This document shows positions 1 to 11,071 of a DNA stretch of 64,000 bases, one piece after another. The first letter of the stretch is position 1. The number at the start of each line of letters is the position of its first letter. The translations under genes were made by a program, and so were the position numbers. Source of the stretch: Anodontia alba (taxonomy: Eukaryota; Mollusca; Bivalvia; Lucinida; Lucinidae); assembly GCA_964016985.1 (NCBI GenBank), contig OZ024826.1, positions 45,484,978 to 45,548,977 on the forward strand, written 5' to 3'. The notes below the pieces were generated by a model. The model saw only the letters and a list, made by a program, of their open reading frames with translations, ran no database searches and was not told where the DNA came from.

Positions 1-109
1 ACCTATGGTGGGCTGATTAGAATTACAATATACAGCAAGGAAATTATATATTCTGAATTAATTGACATAGCTATGAGTAACTGTAGACTAATGAATGTTG
101 GCCTCGTAA

Positions 110-300
110 AGAAGTCTCTTTTTAACTCATTTTAGACTGGAGATCCCAAAAAGCGCAATTGGTAAACAGTGTAGACCTAGATCGGTGTACTGCGGCGTCT
201 GATCCGTGTCTATACTGTCTGCATTAACTACTGCAATTTCTATGAAATATAGTATTAACTAGAAAAAGTGTCCATAGGACACGGATGCCCCGCCAAATGC
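110..300. repeat. decayed palindromic MITE
   Basis: GGTAAACAGTGTAGACC near 160 and GTGTCTATACTGTCTGC near 207-223 are degraded arms of the common hairpin core. The outer termini are too worn to place. Confidence 0.5.
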
Positions 301-358
301 CATTCAGAAAAAGGGTTTATATGTAATTGTAACAGGTATACCATGAAGTTATTATTAA

Positions 359-2390
359 GGCCCGGACACAGTTTACTATATGGAACTAAGTCAAGGGAAG
401 ATAATTCAAAAACGAAAAACGCAAGAGTTGTCTTCCTTGTTCATGACACATCGTCTCAATGTGATGCATGCACCTGTAAAGTTCCATGAATATATTCCAT
501 ATGGTTTAGGAGTTATGGCCCGGACACGGTTAACTATATGGAACTAAGTCAAGGGGAAATAATTCAAAAACCAAAAATGCAAGAGTTGTCTTCCTTGTTC
601 ATGACACATCGTCTCAATGTGATGCATGCACCTGTATAGTTTCATGAATATATTCCATACGGTTTAGGAGTTATGGCCCGGACACGGTTTACTATAAGGA
701 ACTAAGTCAAGGGGAAATAATTAAAAAACCAAAAATGCAAGAGTTGTCTTCCTTGTTCATGACACATCGTCTCAATGTGATGCATGCACCTGTATAGTTT
801 CATGAATATATTCCATACGGTTTAGGAGTTATGGCCCGGACATGGTTTACTATATGGAACTAAGTCAAGGGAAGATAATTCAAAAACAAAAAATGCAAGA
901 GTTGTCTTCCTTGTTCATGACACATCGTCTCAATGTGATGCATGCACCCATAAAGTTTCATGAATATATTCCATATGGTGTAGGAGTTATGGCCCGGACA
1001 CGGTTTACTATATGGAACTAAGTCAAGGGGAAATAATTCAAAACCAAAAATGCAAGAGTTTTCTTCCTTGCTCATGACACATCTTCTCAGTGTGATGCAT
1101 GCACTGGTAAAGTTTCATGAATATAATTCATACGGTTTAGGAGTTATGGCCCGGACACAGTTAACTGTATGGAACTAAGTCAAGCGGAAATAATTCAAAA
1201 ACCAAAAATGCAAGAGTTGTCTTCCTTGTTCATGACACATCGTCTCAGTTTGATGCAGGCACTGGTAAAGTTTCATGAATATATTTCATACGGTTTAGGA
1301 GTTATGGCCCGGACACAGTTAACTATATGGAACTAAGTCAAGCGGAAATAATTCAAAAACCAAAAATGCAAGAGTTGTCTTCCTTGTTCATGACTTATCG
1401 TCTCAATGTGATGTATGCACCTTTGAAGTTTCATGAATATATTCCATACGGTTTAGGAGTTATGGCCCGGACACGGTTTACTATATGGAACTAAATCAAG
1501 GGAAGATAATTCAAAAACAAAAAATGCAAGAGTTGTCTTCCTTGTTCATGATACATCGTCTCAATGTGATGCATGCACCCATAAAGTTTCATGAATATAT
1601 TCCACATGGTTTAGGAGTTATGGCCCGCACACGGTTTACTATATGGAACTAAGTCAAGGGGAAATAATTCAAAAACCAAAAATGCAAGAGTTTTCTTCCT
1701 TGCTCATGACACATCTTCTCAGTGTGATGCATGCACTGGTAAAGTTTCATGAATATATTTCATACGGTTTAGGAGTTATGGCCCGGACACAGTTAACTGT
1801 ATGGAACTAAGTCAAGCGGAAATAATTCAAAAACCAAAAATGCAAGAGTTGTCTTCCTTGTTCATGACACATCGTCCCAGTGTGATGCAGGCACTGGTAA
1901 AGTTTCGTGAATATATTTCATACGGTTTAGGAGTTATGGCCCGGACAAAGTTAACTATATGGAACTAAGTCAAGCGGAAATAATTCAAAAACCAAAAATG
2001 CAAGAGTTGTCTTCCTTGTTCATGACTTATCGTCTCAATGTGATGTATGCACCTGTGAAGTTTCATGAATATGTTCCATACAGTTTAGGAGTTATGGCCC
2101 GGACACGGTTTACCATATGGAACTAAGTCAAGGGAAGATAATTCAAAAACCAAAAATGCAAGAGTTGTCTTCCTTGTTCATGACACATCGTCTCAATGTG
2201 ATGTATGCAACTGTGAAGTTTCATGAATATATTCCATACGGTTTGGGAGTTATGGCCCGGACACGAAGTGGGACGTACGGACGGACAGACGGACGGACAT
2301 ACGGACAGACGTACGGGACGGACAGGGGTAATGCTTAATGCCCATCCGCTATTCTTCGAATAGGCGGGGGCATAATAATAAAAACTAACC
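359..2390 (+). mobile_element. pearl/Helentron-like element with 158-bp tandem core
   Basis: Copies of a 158-bp monomer start (GGCCCGGACA landmark) at 359, 517, 675, 833, 991, 1148, 1306, 1464, 1622, 1780, 1938, 2096 and a partial one at 2254. The array ends in a GGAC/ACGG microsatellite (2268-2325) and a hairpin (2347-2372, CCGCTATTC pairing with GAATAGGCGG). A tandem core followed by a microsatellite and a terminal palindrome is the layout of bivalve pearl elements and non-autonomous Helentrons. Family assignment rests on layout, not alignment. No coding sequence. Confidence 0.75.
833..2095. repeat. higher-order repeat: four 158-bp monomers duplicated as a block
   Basis: Monomers starting at 833, 991, 1148 and 1306 match those at 1464, 1622, 1780 and 1938 better than they match their neighbours. 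Shared markers in order: CACCCATAAAG; GAGTTTTCTTCCTTGCTC; GATGCAGGCACTGG; GACTTATCGTC. So a 631-632 bp block was duplicated once. Confidence 0.85.
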
Positions 2391-2460
2391 AGACACCCAG
2401 CTATTGGAAAAAGACCGGTCCAAAAAGTTGCAGTAGAAAAGTCCACTCGATGTAAATTGA

Positions 2461-2672
2461 TTAGCCCTTCACATGCTGAATAAATTAAGATGCCACACCC
2501 ACTTCTAATTTCCAGCCAATCAGACTACTTGATCCTGTTTTTTTTTTATAGAAATTCACATATTTAATGACAAACAGTGCAGATCCAGATCAGTTGGCTC
2601 TTAACCCAACTGATCTGGATCTACACTGTTTGCAAAGACAGGGCATGACGTGTTTAGCAAATGAAGGGTTAA
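2461..2672. mobile_element. MITE family B (TTAACCCTTG termini), copy 1
   Basis: Left end TTAGCCCTTCACATGCTGAA, right end TTTAGCAAATGAAGGGTTAA. The central hairpin arms AACAGTGCAGATCCAGATCA and TGATCTGGATCTACACTGTT flank CTCTTAACCC. Termini ending in TTAA suggest a piggyBac-type target. Non-coding. Confidence 0.8.
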
Positions 2673-3480
2673 TATGACATCAAAGAAAGGATAGTTCTGT
2701 ATTCTGAATAAAATTCACTGGTAAATCTTGTCTTAAATCGTGCCTCTTGGGGTCAGTAAGTGGCAGAGGGATAAATACGGACAGATGTATCCAAATCCAC
2801 ATTACTGGTCGTCCATTTGTGTAAAGGCAAATAGTCAGTTTCTTCTTGAAACAGCACTTTATATAATTTTGAATCCAGCAATTCACTTTATAACAGCCCT
2901 TTCCAATAGTGTTTCATTTTTGTTCCATCGAGGACACCCCCGCCCCTCCCCCCAAGCACCACCACCACCACCACCACCCCGCGCTGTATTTTTATTTGGC
3001 TGAAAACAACAGACAGCCGTAAAATTTAAAACAAAGAACTTCACTGCAATAGTTTGAGATAATTTACTTACATCTGTGTGTCATGTGAGTTCCTAAATGT
3101 TTTATTTTTCACTTTTAGTATAATTTTTCCCGATGAAAAGATTCATTTTTATGTTATGAGGTAAAAAGTAAACGACCGAGTCAAAACTTCCAGGAGACCG
3201 TCGCGATCGTGGAGATAACCGGAAGATCACCGTGCGATCATGGTGACTGCTGGGCGCTCATTGGAAGATCGTTGAGCGAACTGCCCATTTTTTCATCTCT
3301 CAACCATCTCTAAACGATCGCCACCTGTGAGTGTGTTCATGGCTCTCAATGGTCTGTCTACCCAAGGGACAGCAGATTTATACAACTGGTGGTAAAATAG
3401 ACTTGTTCAAAATTTCAGACAAGTTTGGTATCCAGATATTTAGGATAAATACGGGACATTGTCAGATAAAGGACTATCTA
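2673..3480. other. gene-poor stretch with C-rich tracts and a GATC-dense patch
   Basis: No gene seen. 2931-2984 is C-rich with a CAC/CCA run. 3190-3325 carries several GATC sites (GCGATCG, AGATCACC, GCGATCATGG, AGATCGTTG, ACGATCGCC) within 135 bp, unusual beside AT-rich flanks. Unexplained. Confidence 0.4.
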
Positions 3481-3812
3481 GGCCGAGCTCCATAGCGGTC
3501 AGCTTGACTGCAGATCCAGGGGTTGCGTGTTCGAACCCCAGCTCGGCCACATATTGATCATGAAATCATTTCTACTGTCATCCCCCACCCCCTCCGCCCC
3601 CCCCTCCCCACCCCACCCCCCACACACACCCCACCCTTCCGCTGATTCAAGAAGGGCACTTGTCGGTTACTGACGAATATACATGCACAAGTACTGGTTA
3701 ACCTCTTAGAGGACTAAGCCTTGAAGAGCGTGAATAGGTTAACTGACAGCTCGACATGACCCTAATGGGTTGCCTGGGTCGTAAAAACCACAACTCAAGC
3801 AAACAAAGAACG
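3481..3812 (+). mobile_element. tRNA-derived SINE, variant head
   Basis: The head at 3481-3549 contains TAGCGGTCAGCTTGACTGC and GTGTTCGAACCCC, a box B-like motif. The body from 3555 shares GATTCAAGAAGGGCA, TTAGAGGACTAAGCC and GCTCGACATGACC with the SINE copies elsewhere in the window, and ends AAGCAAACAAAG. The tRNA-like head differs from theirs. A C-rich run (3583-3643) interrupts the body. Confidence 0.75.
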
Positions 3813-3929
3813 ATCTAGCTCACTGACTCAGTTACAAAGCAACCGATTACCTTTCTTGTTCTCCTTTCTGAAAGTTTCTTGTGTCTGACAATCATTTCTG
3901 TCACTCAAGACATTTGATTATTCTTCCAG

Positions 3930-4078
3930 GTATCCCGCGTAATCAGTGTAATTGTTGCGGAAATCTTGTTGATGTGAAAGTTTCAGCTCTTAGTCAAAGA
4001 TACCGCCGTCAGAGTATCAAATTAACCTATCTGACGTGGACCACCGTGAAACTGGAGCGCACTAAGTATATAGCTGAG
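3930..4078 (+). CDS. possible internal exon, unknown protein (cysteine pair, basic)
   Basis: A 149-nt open segment is flanked by a pyrimidine-rich TTCTTCCAG before it and GAG/GTAACG after it. It would encode GIPRNQCNCCGNLVDVKVS, ALSQRYRRQSIKLTYLTWTT, VKLERTKYIAE. Base composition is richer in GC than the flanks and codon choice looks protein-like. I do not recognise the protein. It lies 0.1 kb after a SINE and could be a stray exon, part of a transposon, or chance. Confidence 0.3.
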
Positions 4079-4194
4079 GTAACGAACATGTCATTTCTCA
4101 CCCCTTGAGACAACAGATTCGTATTTTGAGGTCTGAAAATTAGGGGAATATGATCCGAAAAAGGCTACTAACTTATAATTTTTCACGTCATGAA

Positions 4195-4440
4195 GTTCTT
4201 GTAACGATTAGCATACTGGGTAAAGTTTTCGGCATACGACATTTTATTTATTTATTTTTTTTTTTTTTATTTTTTTTTTTTTTTTTTTCTATTTTTTCCC
4301 AGTAAACGGGTTTGACATTTCATACAAATTGTCTCGAGTGGAGACCATTTGCACGGCATATCATATCCTTTTGTCTGGGGAAAATAAGATAAAAATGTAA
4401 GCAAAATTTGTCGTCTGCTGTGATAAGGGTAAATAACGCA
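4195..4440. mobile_element. MITE family H (TGGGTAAAnnTTTCxGC termini) with long poly-T
   Basis: ATACTGGGTAAAGTTTTCGG on the left and TTTGTCGTCTGCTGTGAT on the right, with TTTGACATTTCATACAAATT and GAGTGGAGACCATTTGCA in the middle. A 30-plus T tract at 4258-4288 expanded inside it. Confidence 0.6.
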
Positions 4441-4871
4441 AAGCTACATTTAGTTGGTCTCACGTTCAAAGTAAGAATCAATAACCTTAAAAAAAAAAAA
4501 CAGTTTCACACACACTGACGAGATCAAAATAAATTTGAGTCGCACGTGATATGTACCTTCGGACATGAGCGCCCAGTGAACTCAGATCAGCATGCGCATA
4601 CACACAGTCTGATCAGTCAACCTGAGGAAACTCTGGTTCCTTGGCTGTTCAAAAGAATCTTGCAAAGACTGATCAGATTGCGCTGAACGCGCATGTTCGA
4701 AAGTGCCTTGTCTCCCGTGGCGGCATATTTAACCTGGCTTGAAAGTGAGATAGTTTATTCTAATGCTGTATGTTCTCAACAGTGGCATATGCCTTGTTTT
4801 CTCTGAAAAAAAAAATTAAAAGTCGTCTGCCACAACTTTTCTTGGCGTTTTATGGATAAAATATACACATT

Positions 4872-5142
4872 GCGAAAACACGCTTATTCAAATATATAGA
4901 AAATTTCACCTCCAAATCCTGAACATTTTCATATGAAAAACTGATATTTTTTCATATTTCCGCTCAAAACATAGATTGTGGGTACTTGTTAGAACCGACT
5001 CGCCGAGGCGGTTCTAACGAGTACCCACAATCTATGTTTTCGAGCAGAAATAAGAAAAATAATATATACCCCTGTAAACCCCAGTTTTACTATATAAAAG
5101 TGGGGTTTAAGGGGGTCAAAATTATATAGGCATGTTTTCATG
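4872..5142. mobile_element. MITE family E (long central hairpin), copy 1
   Basis: Ends GCGAAAACACGCTTATTC and GGCATGTTTTCATGATG. Centre: ACATAGATTGTGGGTACTTG and its complement around GAACCGNCTCGCCGAGGCGG. The sequence folds almost end to end. Confidence 0.8.
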
Positions 5143-5351
5143 ATGAAGTTACACGAATAGAGGCAGCGTATGAAACAAACAAAGGTAAAATCACACTTTA
5201 ATCTGCCGTACAAGAACAGCGTCACATCGGTGACACAGCCTGACAAGTGTATTCGCTGACATCGCTGTCCTCCTACTCTATAAAAGATTTTAAAAGAATA
5301 TGTACGGTCAGAGAACCTGCGGAGGTGTATCTGATGATAATTCGGGGACTA

Positions 5352-5470
5352 TATTCTCCAGTTCTCCATACAAACATATGTTGTGGGTACTCATTAGAAG
5401 CGCCTCGACGAGGCGCTTCTAATGAGTACAACAACGTATGCTTTTAATGGAGATATAGGAAAAAATATCA
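5352..5470. mobile_element. MITE family K hairpin (GTGGGTACTCATTAGAAGCG)
   Basis: ACATATGTTGTGGGTACTCA and its complement surround GCGCCTCGACGAGGCGC. One of about fifteen related hairpins in the window. Confidence 0.7.
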
Positions 5471-5797
5471 ACAAATACAGCTCCTTAACAATCATTTACA
5501 AGTTCTCTTAAGATCGCGGGGTTCTGAACGTGTACTTAAAAACTAAAAACAAAAAAAAAAAAAAAACAAACAAAACATGTTGGTCTTCTCACCGCCAACC
5601 GCAAATGGAGTACGTACTTGAATACTTATCTAGGTCCAGAAATTGCAGTCTGTAGCCGAATCTTATCCATAAATTTCAGGCGACATTAACGTAATTTACA
5701 TTTAGCTGGCGCCCGTACGTAACCCTCAACGTCTTCCAGTAGACTCAAATGTTAGAGGTTATCAGCCTAGGCCTATTGTCTGATATCATAATTACAG

Positions 5798-5965
5798 CCG
5801 AATGATACGATGTCTGTAGAAATTATAAATGCCCTTAATAATAATGCGTGTTACCCTATAAAAGCTAAATATCACATAAAAGATACATCTTTTAAAGGCC
5901 GCAAAAGAAACAAAATCGCTGCCTGGGAAGCACTACCTGAGACATATGTTACAGACAGGAAGTAG
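5798..5965 (+). CDS. possible terminal exon, unknown protein
   Basis: A 56-codon open segment follows the acceptor-like CATAATTACAG and ends in TAG. It would read PNDTMSVEIINALNNNACY, PIKAKYHIKDTSFKGRKR, NKIAAWEALPETYVTDRK. Its phase (0) fits the donor at 4078, so the two could be consecutive exons, with a MITE in the 1.7-kb intron. No family recognised. It could equally be chance in AT-rich DNA. Confidence 0.25.
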   Translation, partial: PNDTMSVEIINALNNNACYPIKAKYHIKDTSFKGRKRNKIAAWEALPETYVTDRK

Positions 5966-5987
5966 CTTTCCTAGTATGTGTAACCTT

Positions 5988-6194
5988 TTAACCCTTGCCA
6001 TGCTGAATAGATTTAGATGCCACACCCACTTCTAATTTTCAGCCAATCAGATCACTTGATCAAGATTGTTGATATAGTTCACATACTTAATGGCAAACAG
6101 TGATGATCCAGATCAGCTGGCTTCTGAAGAAGCCAACTGATCTGGATGTATACTGTTTGCAAAGGCATCCGGATTCAGCAGGACTGGGGATAAA
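5988..6194. mobile_element. MITE family B, copy 2
   Basis: TTAACCCTTGCCATGCTGAA on the left; ATTCAGCAGGACTGGGGATA on the right. Core hairpin ACAGTGATGATCCAGATCAG with GAAGAAGCC loop. Confidence 0.8.
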
Positions 6195-6789
6195 ATGTGG
6201 GCTACTCTTAAAAGAAAGAATCTGCACTGAGAGAGAAAGGTAGCAAATATTTCTTAGTCAGAATTGTTTCTCTTGGAGGAGTATACATTCCACTTTATAC
6301 GCGGGCCTCCGAAAAGTACTTTCAGTCTAGCTTTCAGTACTTCATGGACTTGACTGAATGGGCTACCACGATAAGTCTGATGGTCAAATCAGTGTGCCAA
6401 AGAGTCAATATCCAGTAAAATGACATTTAAATGCTCCATAAAAGTAGGAAATTCTCTTCCATGTCAACTGTCGTGTAATCACCAAAGCTGAAAACGACCA
6501 ACAACTGTGTATCCTCAATTCTGAACTACACCCCAACCTTGGCATCGCTACAAATAGTCGTTCTTTTCTGCCTAAACGGGATTAGGTGCTTTACGTAAAT
6601 TCTGATTTCTTGTTAAGCACACGTCACCCCTTGTGGGTATGTCACATTAAACATCACATCAGTTATAGTCTAATAAAACGTGGTAATTTACACAAAGTGG
6701 GCGTCGTACCGACATTTAAACACACTTGTTTTTTTACAGCTTTTTTTTTTTTTTTTTTGTTATAATTATACTGATAAGCAATTTAAAAG

Positions 6790-6951
6790 TAACAGGACAA
6801 CGGCATTATCTACGTATGACGCCATCAGCGTTATGTTTACTGACATTATCAGAAATTTTCAAAATGACATCCAACAAGACACCTTCAGAAAAGGCACCTA
6901 AATTACTTGAGCGGGTTTTTGGCTGTTGCCAAGAAGCATTGGAGAAATAAA
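6790..6951 (+). other. short open segment of uncertain nature after poly-T
   Basis: Two overlapping plus-strand frames are open here. One ends RTTALSTYDAISVMFTDIIR, NFQNDIQQDTFRKGT; the other ends MTSNKTPSEKAPKLLERV, FGCCQEALEK. Both look slightly protein-like, but they cannot both be coding and neither has a convincing start or splice pair. A poly-T run at 6741-6759 lies just upstream. Confidence 0.15.
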
Positions 6952-7248
6952 TACAAAATACTTTTTTGACTCGACCGAACTACAAAGGTTTGGGCACAGA
7001 AATGCCTGTCCTCAAAAAATGGTGAATAAGACTAATGTAACAAACAAAAATACAAAAAAAAAAAAAGAACAACGAAGTTACAGCTGAGGATAAAAATATA
7101 CTAAATCAACAAAAACTGTGAAAAGATTAATCATTTCAGAACCAAATAGAGGTGATTTCTAGTAATAGGATGTATCTGGTTTTCCGGCATTTTCATGGTT
7201 AAATGTTTAACATGTTTGTGCATTTATTGTACATGTAATTTATTGATA

Positions 7249-7427
7249 CAGTCAAACCTGTGTTAAGCAGGCACTTTGGGGAAACCCAGAAAGCGGTTGC
7301 TTAAGACGGGTGCTTGCTTAATATAGGTAAATTTACATGTATTTTCCTTTTATGGGACCTGAAAAGTGGCCTTTTAAGACAGGTGATTGCTTAATACAGG
7401 TGGCCTCTAAGACAGGTTTGACTGTAT
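7249..7427. mobile_element. mariner-like MITE (TACAGTCAAACCTG termini)
   Basis: TACAGTCAAACCTGTGTTAA at the left and CAGGTTTGACTGTA at the right, with internal sub-repeats of GCTTAAnACnGGTG. TA at both tips fits a TA target. No transposase. The half copy at 22594-22741 ends in the same GCAGGTTTGACTGTA. Confidence 0.75.
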
Positions 7428-8045
7428 ATTGTTAAATAATTTATATTAGTAATATCCATTCCTCTTATAAACTGCATAAGGATTCCTTGTGTGGGTATAA
7501 CTGGTAATGTTTAACATCAGAGTCTATCATGTTCCAATTTATATGCATCTTTCTCTTTGTCCGATTCAATTTTCCAAGACAATAGAGACGGACTGGAATG
7601 AATCTAGATCATTATCGTGCATGTAATTGAGCTAGACAGCTGTGAGGAGTTGTCTCTAGATAAACCGTCTGAGACAGGACCTACGTGGGTGTCGCTGAAG
7701 TATGTAACTTATTAAATACATGCAATGTGACCTGTTGCACACGATACAAAAGGAAACTGGATATCAGAAAATAATTAACAAAAACTGTACAAAACACTTT
7801 TCAATTTAATCATATAAATAATTCTAAACCGCAATTCAAAATTGGTCCAAATCTGACAAGAATGCACATCTTGAATATTAAATGCTTTTTAGGTGTCAGA
7901 TTGTTTCACATTCTATAAGCATAAATGTCTATTTATTCTAAAGGTATTTTAACGAAGCTTCTATTTTTATTAGAAGCAAGACCAGATTGTCAAGATAAAA
8001 TACTACCTCAACTGGAGAACAATGTATTGCCATCTAACATCAATG
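7428..8045. other. no gene or repeat recognised
   Basis: AT-rich, no convincing open frame, no inverted repeat seen. Confidence 0.4.
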
Positions 8046-8260
8046 TACCGTATTTGCCTTAATACTGGGATGAAATAACTCCTTGCCTTACACATCCTAA
8101 ATTGTGAACAACTACTTTTGACTACATGCGTTGTGTCTAAATAAAACTGGCTTGATGAGTAGCAAACAGTAGTGATGCTGATCAGTCGCCACGACGTTTG
8201 GCGTCTGATGTGGATCAGCACTGTTTTCTCAGGTCGGTCTGTCCGGACTTTATTACAGTA
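8046..8260. mobile_element. MITE family C (TACCGTATTTACCC termini), decayed copy
   Basis: TACCGTATTTGCCTTAATAC on the left and CTTTATTACAGTA on the right, with GCAAACAGTAGTGATGCTGA in the core. Confidence 0.65.
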
Positions 8261-8789
8261 GACTAATGATTCGAACTTTAATCTTGGCTCATTAATGATA
8301 GTTAATGAAGAATTAATGTTTCAAACGAATACAATTATTGCACGGACTGTCAAACACTGGCCGAATCGGTCAATTTGAGGAGTGCATTATTTTCTTACCC
8401 TCTCGTGTAGGTAGATTTTGATAGGTCAATGGTGTGAGTACAGAGATATTAACTGGCCAGTGATCAGTGAACTTCGCAGCTTTTGGTTAGTCAATATGAA
8501 ATGACGAAACACAAGAACTTTTCCAGGTAATCTCACTCATTTGCCCAATTTCTGTTGACGTTCTATTGTTTGGCAACAGCACTGTAATTTATGAAAATAA
8601 CGTAAAGATTTTCGAGGCAGTTCATAATTACATTAAAAAAAGTAAACGTTTTTAATCTTACCTTTTCATGGCACAGTTTTCCTCATTGTTGAGTGATGCG
8701 AATACAATGTATTATGATACCGGTGAGATAGGCCAGAGGAATTATAAATACATTTAGTATACAGCAGGACAACAGGATTATAACAGGAT

Positions 8790-9259
8790 TATAGTGTATT
8801 TGGCCATTTTTTTTTTGTTCTCTCGGCGCAGAAGGCGGTCCCTACTATTCTAACACACTTTGTTTCTCTTCTTTTGTCTTTCTTTCTGCTCTTTCGCTCC
8901 TCCACATGCCACTTCTTTAATTTTTTCCTCCTTATCATTAAGTAGACTATTATTATGTTTTTCTTTTTTGTTTGTGTTTTTTTCTGCTGTTCTTCATGTT
9001 TGTTAGGTTTGAACATATAAGGCTCTACTTTCGCTATATAGTAATCTAATGTTATAATTAGTATATATTGGTAGATATGTCACATGAATACGTTAACATA
9101 TTTACAACCTTGTGCCGTTATCGGATATATTCAATTATATGCATGAGGAGAGGAACTTCATAAGCAATTTGCTTTCGTTCCAATCCTAGTATTTTGTATA
9201 TTGTTATATTTATTGATGTGCCGTTAACTCTGAATAAAATATGTTTAAACTAAACTAAA
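8790..9259 (+). mobile_element. possible 3' end of a non-LTR retroelement
   Basis: GCCGTTAACTCTGAATAAAA (a polyadenylation-like AATAAA) is followed by a short iterated tail TTTAAACTAAACTAAA at 9244-9259, then unrelated sequence. No reverse-transcriptase frame was found, so it would be strongly 5'-truncated. Confidence 0.35.
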
Positions 9260-9284
9260 TGACGAAACAAACGGAGATTTTCAG

Positions 9285-9491
9285 GAGGAAAGAGTAAATG
9301 CCGCCATTTTAGAAATTGTCGAGAAGAGGATGAATATATTTTCTATTGCACTGCTCGAATTTCGGGACTGCATTTTACGACACAACCATATGGAGCAAAT
9401 TAACTCTAAGACTGTATTCTCGTCAATGATTATTATCATTGTACTTATGAGTTCAATTATGGCGACTCGACAATCGCACGTTGCCGAGTGA
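9285..9491 (+). CDS. possible terminal exon with helix and membrane segment
   Basis: A 68-codon segment plus TGA follows GAGATTTTCAG. It reads EERVNAAILEIVEKRMNIFS, IALLEFRDCILRHNHMEQ, then INSKTVFSSMIIIIVLMSSI and MATRQSHVAE. A charged amphipathic helix followed by about 18 hydrophobic residues and a short polar tail resembles the C-terminus of a type I membrane protein. The layout recalls p24/TMED proteins, but the WW and KxxF-type signatures are missing, so I do not name it. No poly(A) signal was verified. Confidence 0.27.
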   Translation, partial: EERVNAAILEIVEKRMNIFSIALLEFRDCILRHNHMEQINSKTVFSSMIIIIVLMSSIMATRQSHVAE

Positions 9492-10262
9492 AAAATTATG
9501 ACCAGATCATCACATATTTTATCAAAAGTAATATTTCATTTAACAGTTTATGCAAAAAAACACAAAAACAAAATTTGTCTTATCAAAATTTTCGTGTGGG
9601 GTCCATCGAATTACCCCAAACCACCCCAAACTACCAAAAACCACCCCAACCACGCCAAACCACCATTGACAAAATTAAAATACATAATATAGGTATATTT
9701 ATACATACATTGAACATGTATATACATACAAAATACATATATTGATGCATTTGGGTGCATATATAGGTCTATTTGTTCACTTCGCCCTGTTACGTTAGCC
9801 CAAGGATAAAATTTTACCTTTAGTTTCGATCTGGCACCGCGCAATTGATAGGTTTCTGATGAAATCACAGGCCTTGGCAGTTATGTTACTTGCTGGAGAC
9901 ACCCAGGTATATTTTCAACAGAATTTTAATGTACTTTGAGCATAAGTATTTTCCTTGTCTCTTGGCAAAGTCTGATCAAACCGCAGTTATTTGATTCTTA
10001 TATACAATACCTAAGAAATAATCACAGTAACGTTTCCAGTCCCTTAGACCTTTCATCACCTAGGAATAATGACAGAAAAATGGTGTCAGGTGTCTCCAAC
10101 TTGGCTGATAAAGGAATGGTAACCTTACAAAACATTGGCCTGTGCAACCTCTTGATCCCTACGAATGAGCTTTAAATGTCTTAAATTGGATATAAATCAA
10201 TAATACAAGTGCAGCAAAGTCAATGAATACATTTTATATGCACGTGTGTGATGTTCTCATGT
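9492..10262. other. no gene recognised; A/C-rich low-complexity patch
   Basis: 9602-9665 is a run of ACCCCAAACCACC-like units. 9690-9760 is TA/CA-rich (ATACATACA-type). Nothing coding. Confidence 0.4.
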
Positions 10263-10552
10263 TTCGGATTGATTGATTGTGTAGGGGTTTAACGACATAC
10301 CAACCATCGTAGGTCATTTCGTGTCGCCTCCCAGAGAAAGGGAGAAAAGAGAAGAGACAGTAGCGGAGATGAAAGAGAGAAAAAGGGAAAAGAGGAAAAG
10401 GAATGAAAGTGAAGAAACAGAAAAACATTCCCCTTCTACACTTACCTGCTACGAGGATAGCAGGCCTTGTCCAATTGTAAGCCAATAGCAGCTGGACGCC
10501 CCAGTGACGTAAGATAACGACACCATCGCCAAACCCGACCACCCCACCTCAT
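10263..10552. repeat. dispersed repeat W, copy 1 (purine-rich centre)
   Basis: TAACGACATACCAACC, a purine-rich AGAGAAAGGGAGAAAAGAG stretch, AACATTCCCC, TGCTACGAGGATAGCAGGCC. The same order recurs at 19780-19972, so this is an old interspersed element of unknown class. Confidence 0.6.
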
Positions 10553-10797
10553 GTTTCGGAGCTAGCATCGTTGTTTAAGTGGCTATCGACTCTGCTTTCT
10601 GTTTTGCTATGTGTTTTTGTTTGTTGTCCAATTTTATGTTTATGCTTGAACCTTCTTCAGGATAATGGTGACAGGGTAGGGGGTTTATGCATCAACCACT
10701 AAGTCTGGCTGATGGCCGTTCCAAGAAGAGGCCTCTGTAGTGGTCCCTAATCCTTTGCTAGTTCTTGTGTTTTGTGTCACAAAACAGTAATATATCA

Positions 10798-11071
10798 ACG
10801 AAAACATGCCTATATAATGTTGACCCCCTTAAACCCCACTTTTATATAGTAAAACTGGGGTTTACGGGGGTTTACATTATTTTTCTTATTTCTGCTCAAA
10901 ACATAGATTATGGGTACTCGTTAGAACCCCGCCTCGGCGAGGCGGTTCTAACGAGTACCCATAATCTAAGTTTTGAGCAGATATATGAAAAATATTAGAA
11001 TTTTTATCTGTAAATTTTCATTTTTTGGTGGTAAAATTTTCAGTATATTTGAATAAGCTTGTTTTCGTAAT
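10798..11071. mobile_element. MITE family E, copy 2
   Basis: CGAAAACATGCCTATATAAT to ATTTGAATAAGCTTGTTTTCG, with CTCGTTAGAACCCCGCCTCG hairpin at about 10890-10978. Nearly intact. Confidence 0.85.

Noticed and set aside
2123..2446. Minus-strand 107-codon frame with PSVCP repeats
   Set aside because: Arises from the GGACGGAC microsatellite at the end of the tandem element; no start context, no homologue.
10234..10542. Minus-strand 102-codon frame
   Set aside because: Lies in dispersed repeat W, whose second copy does not keep the frame.
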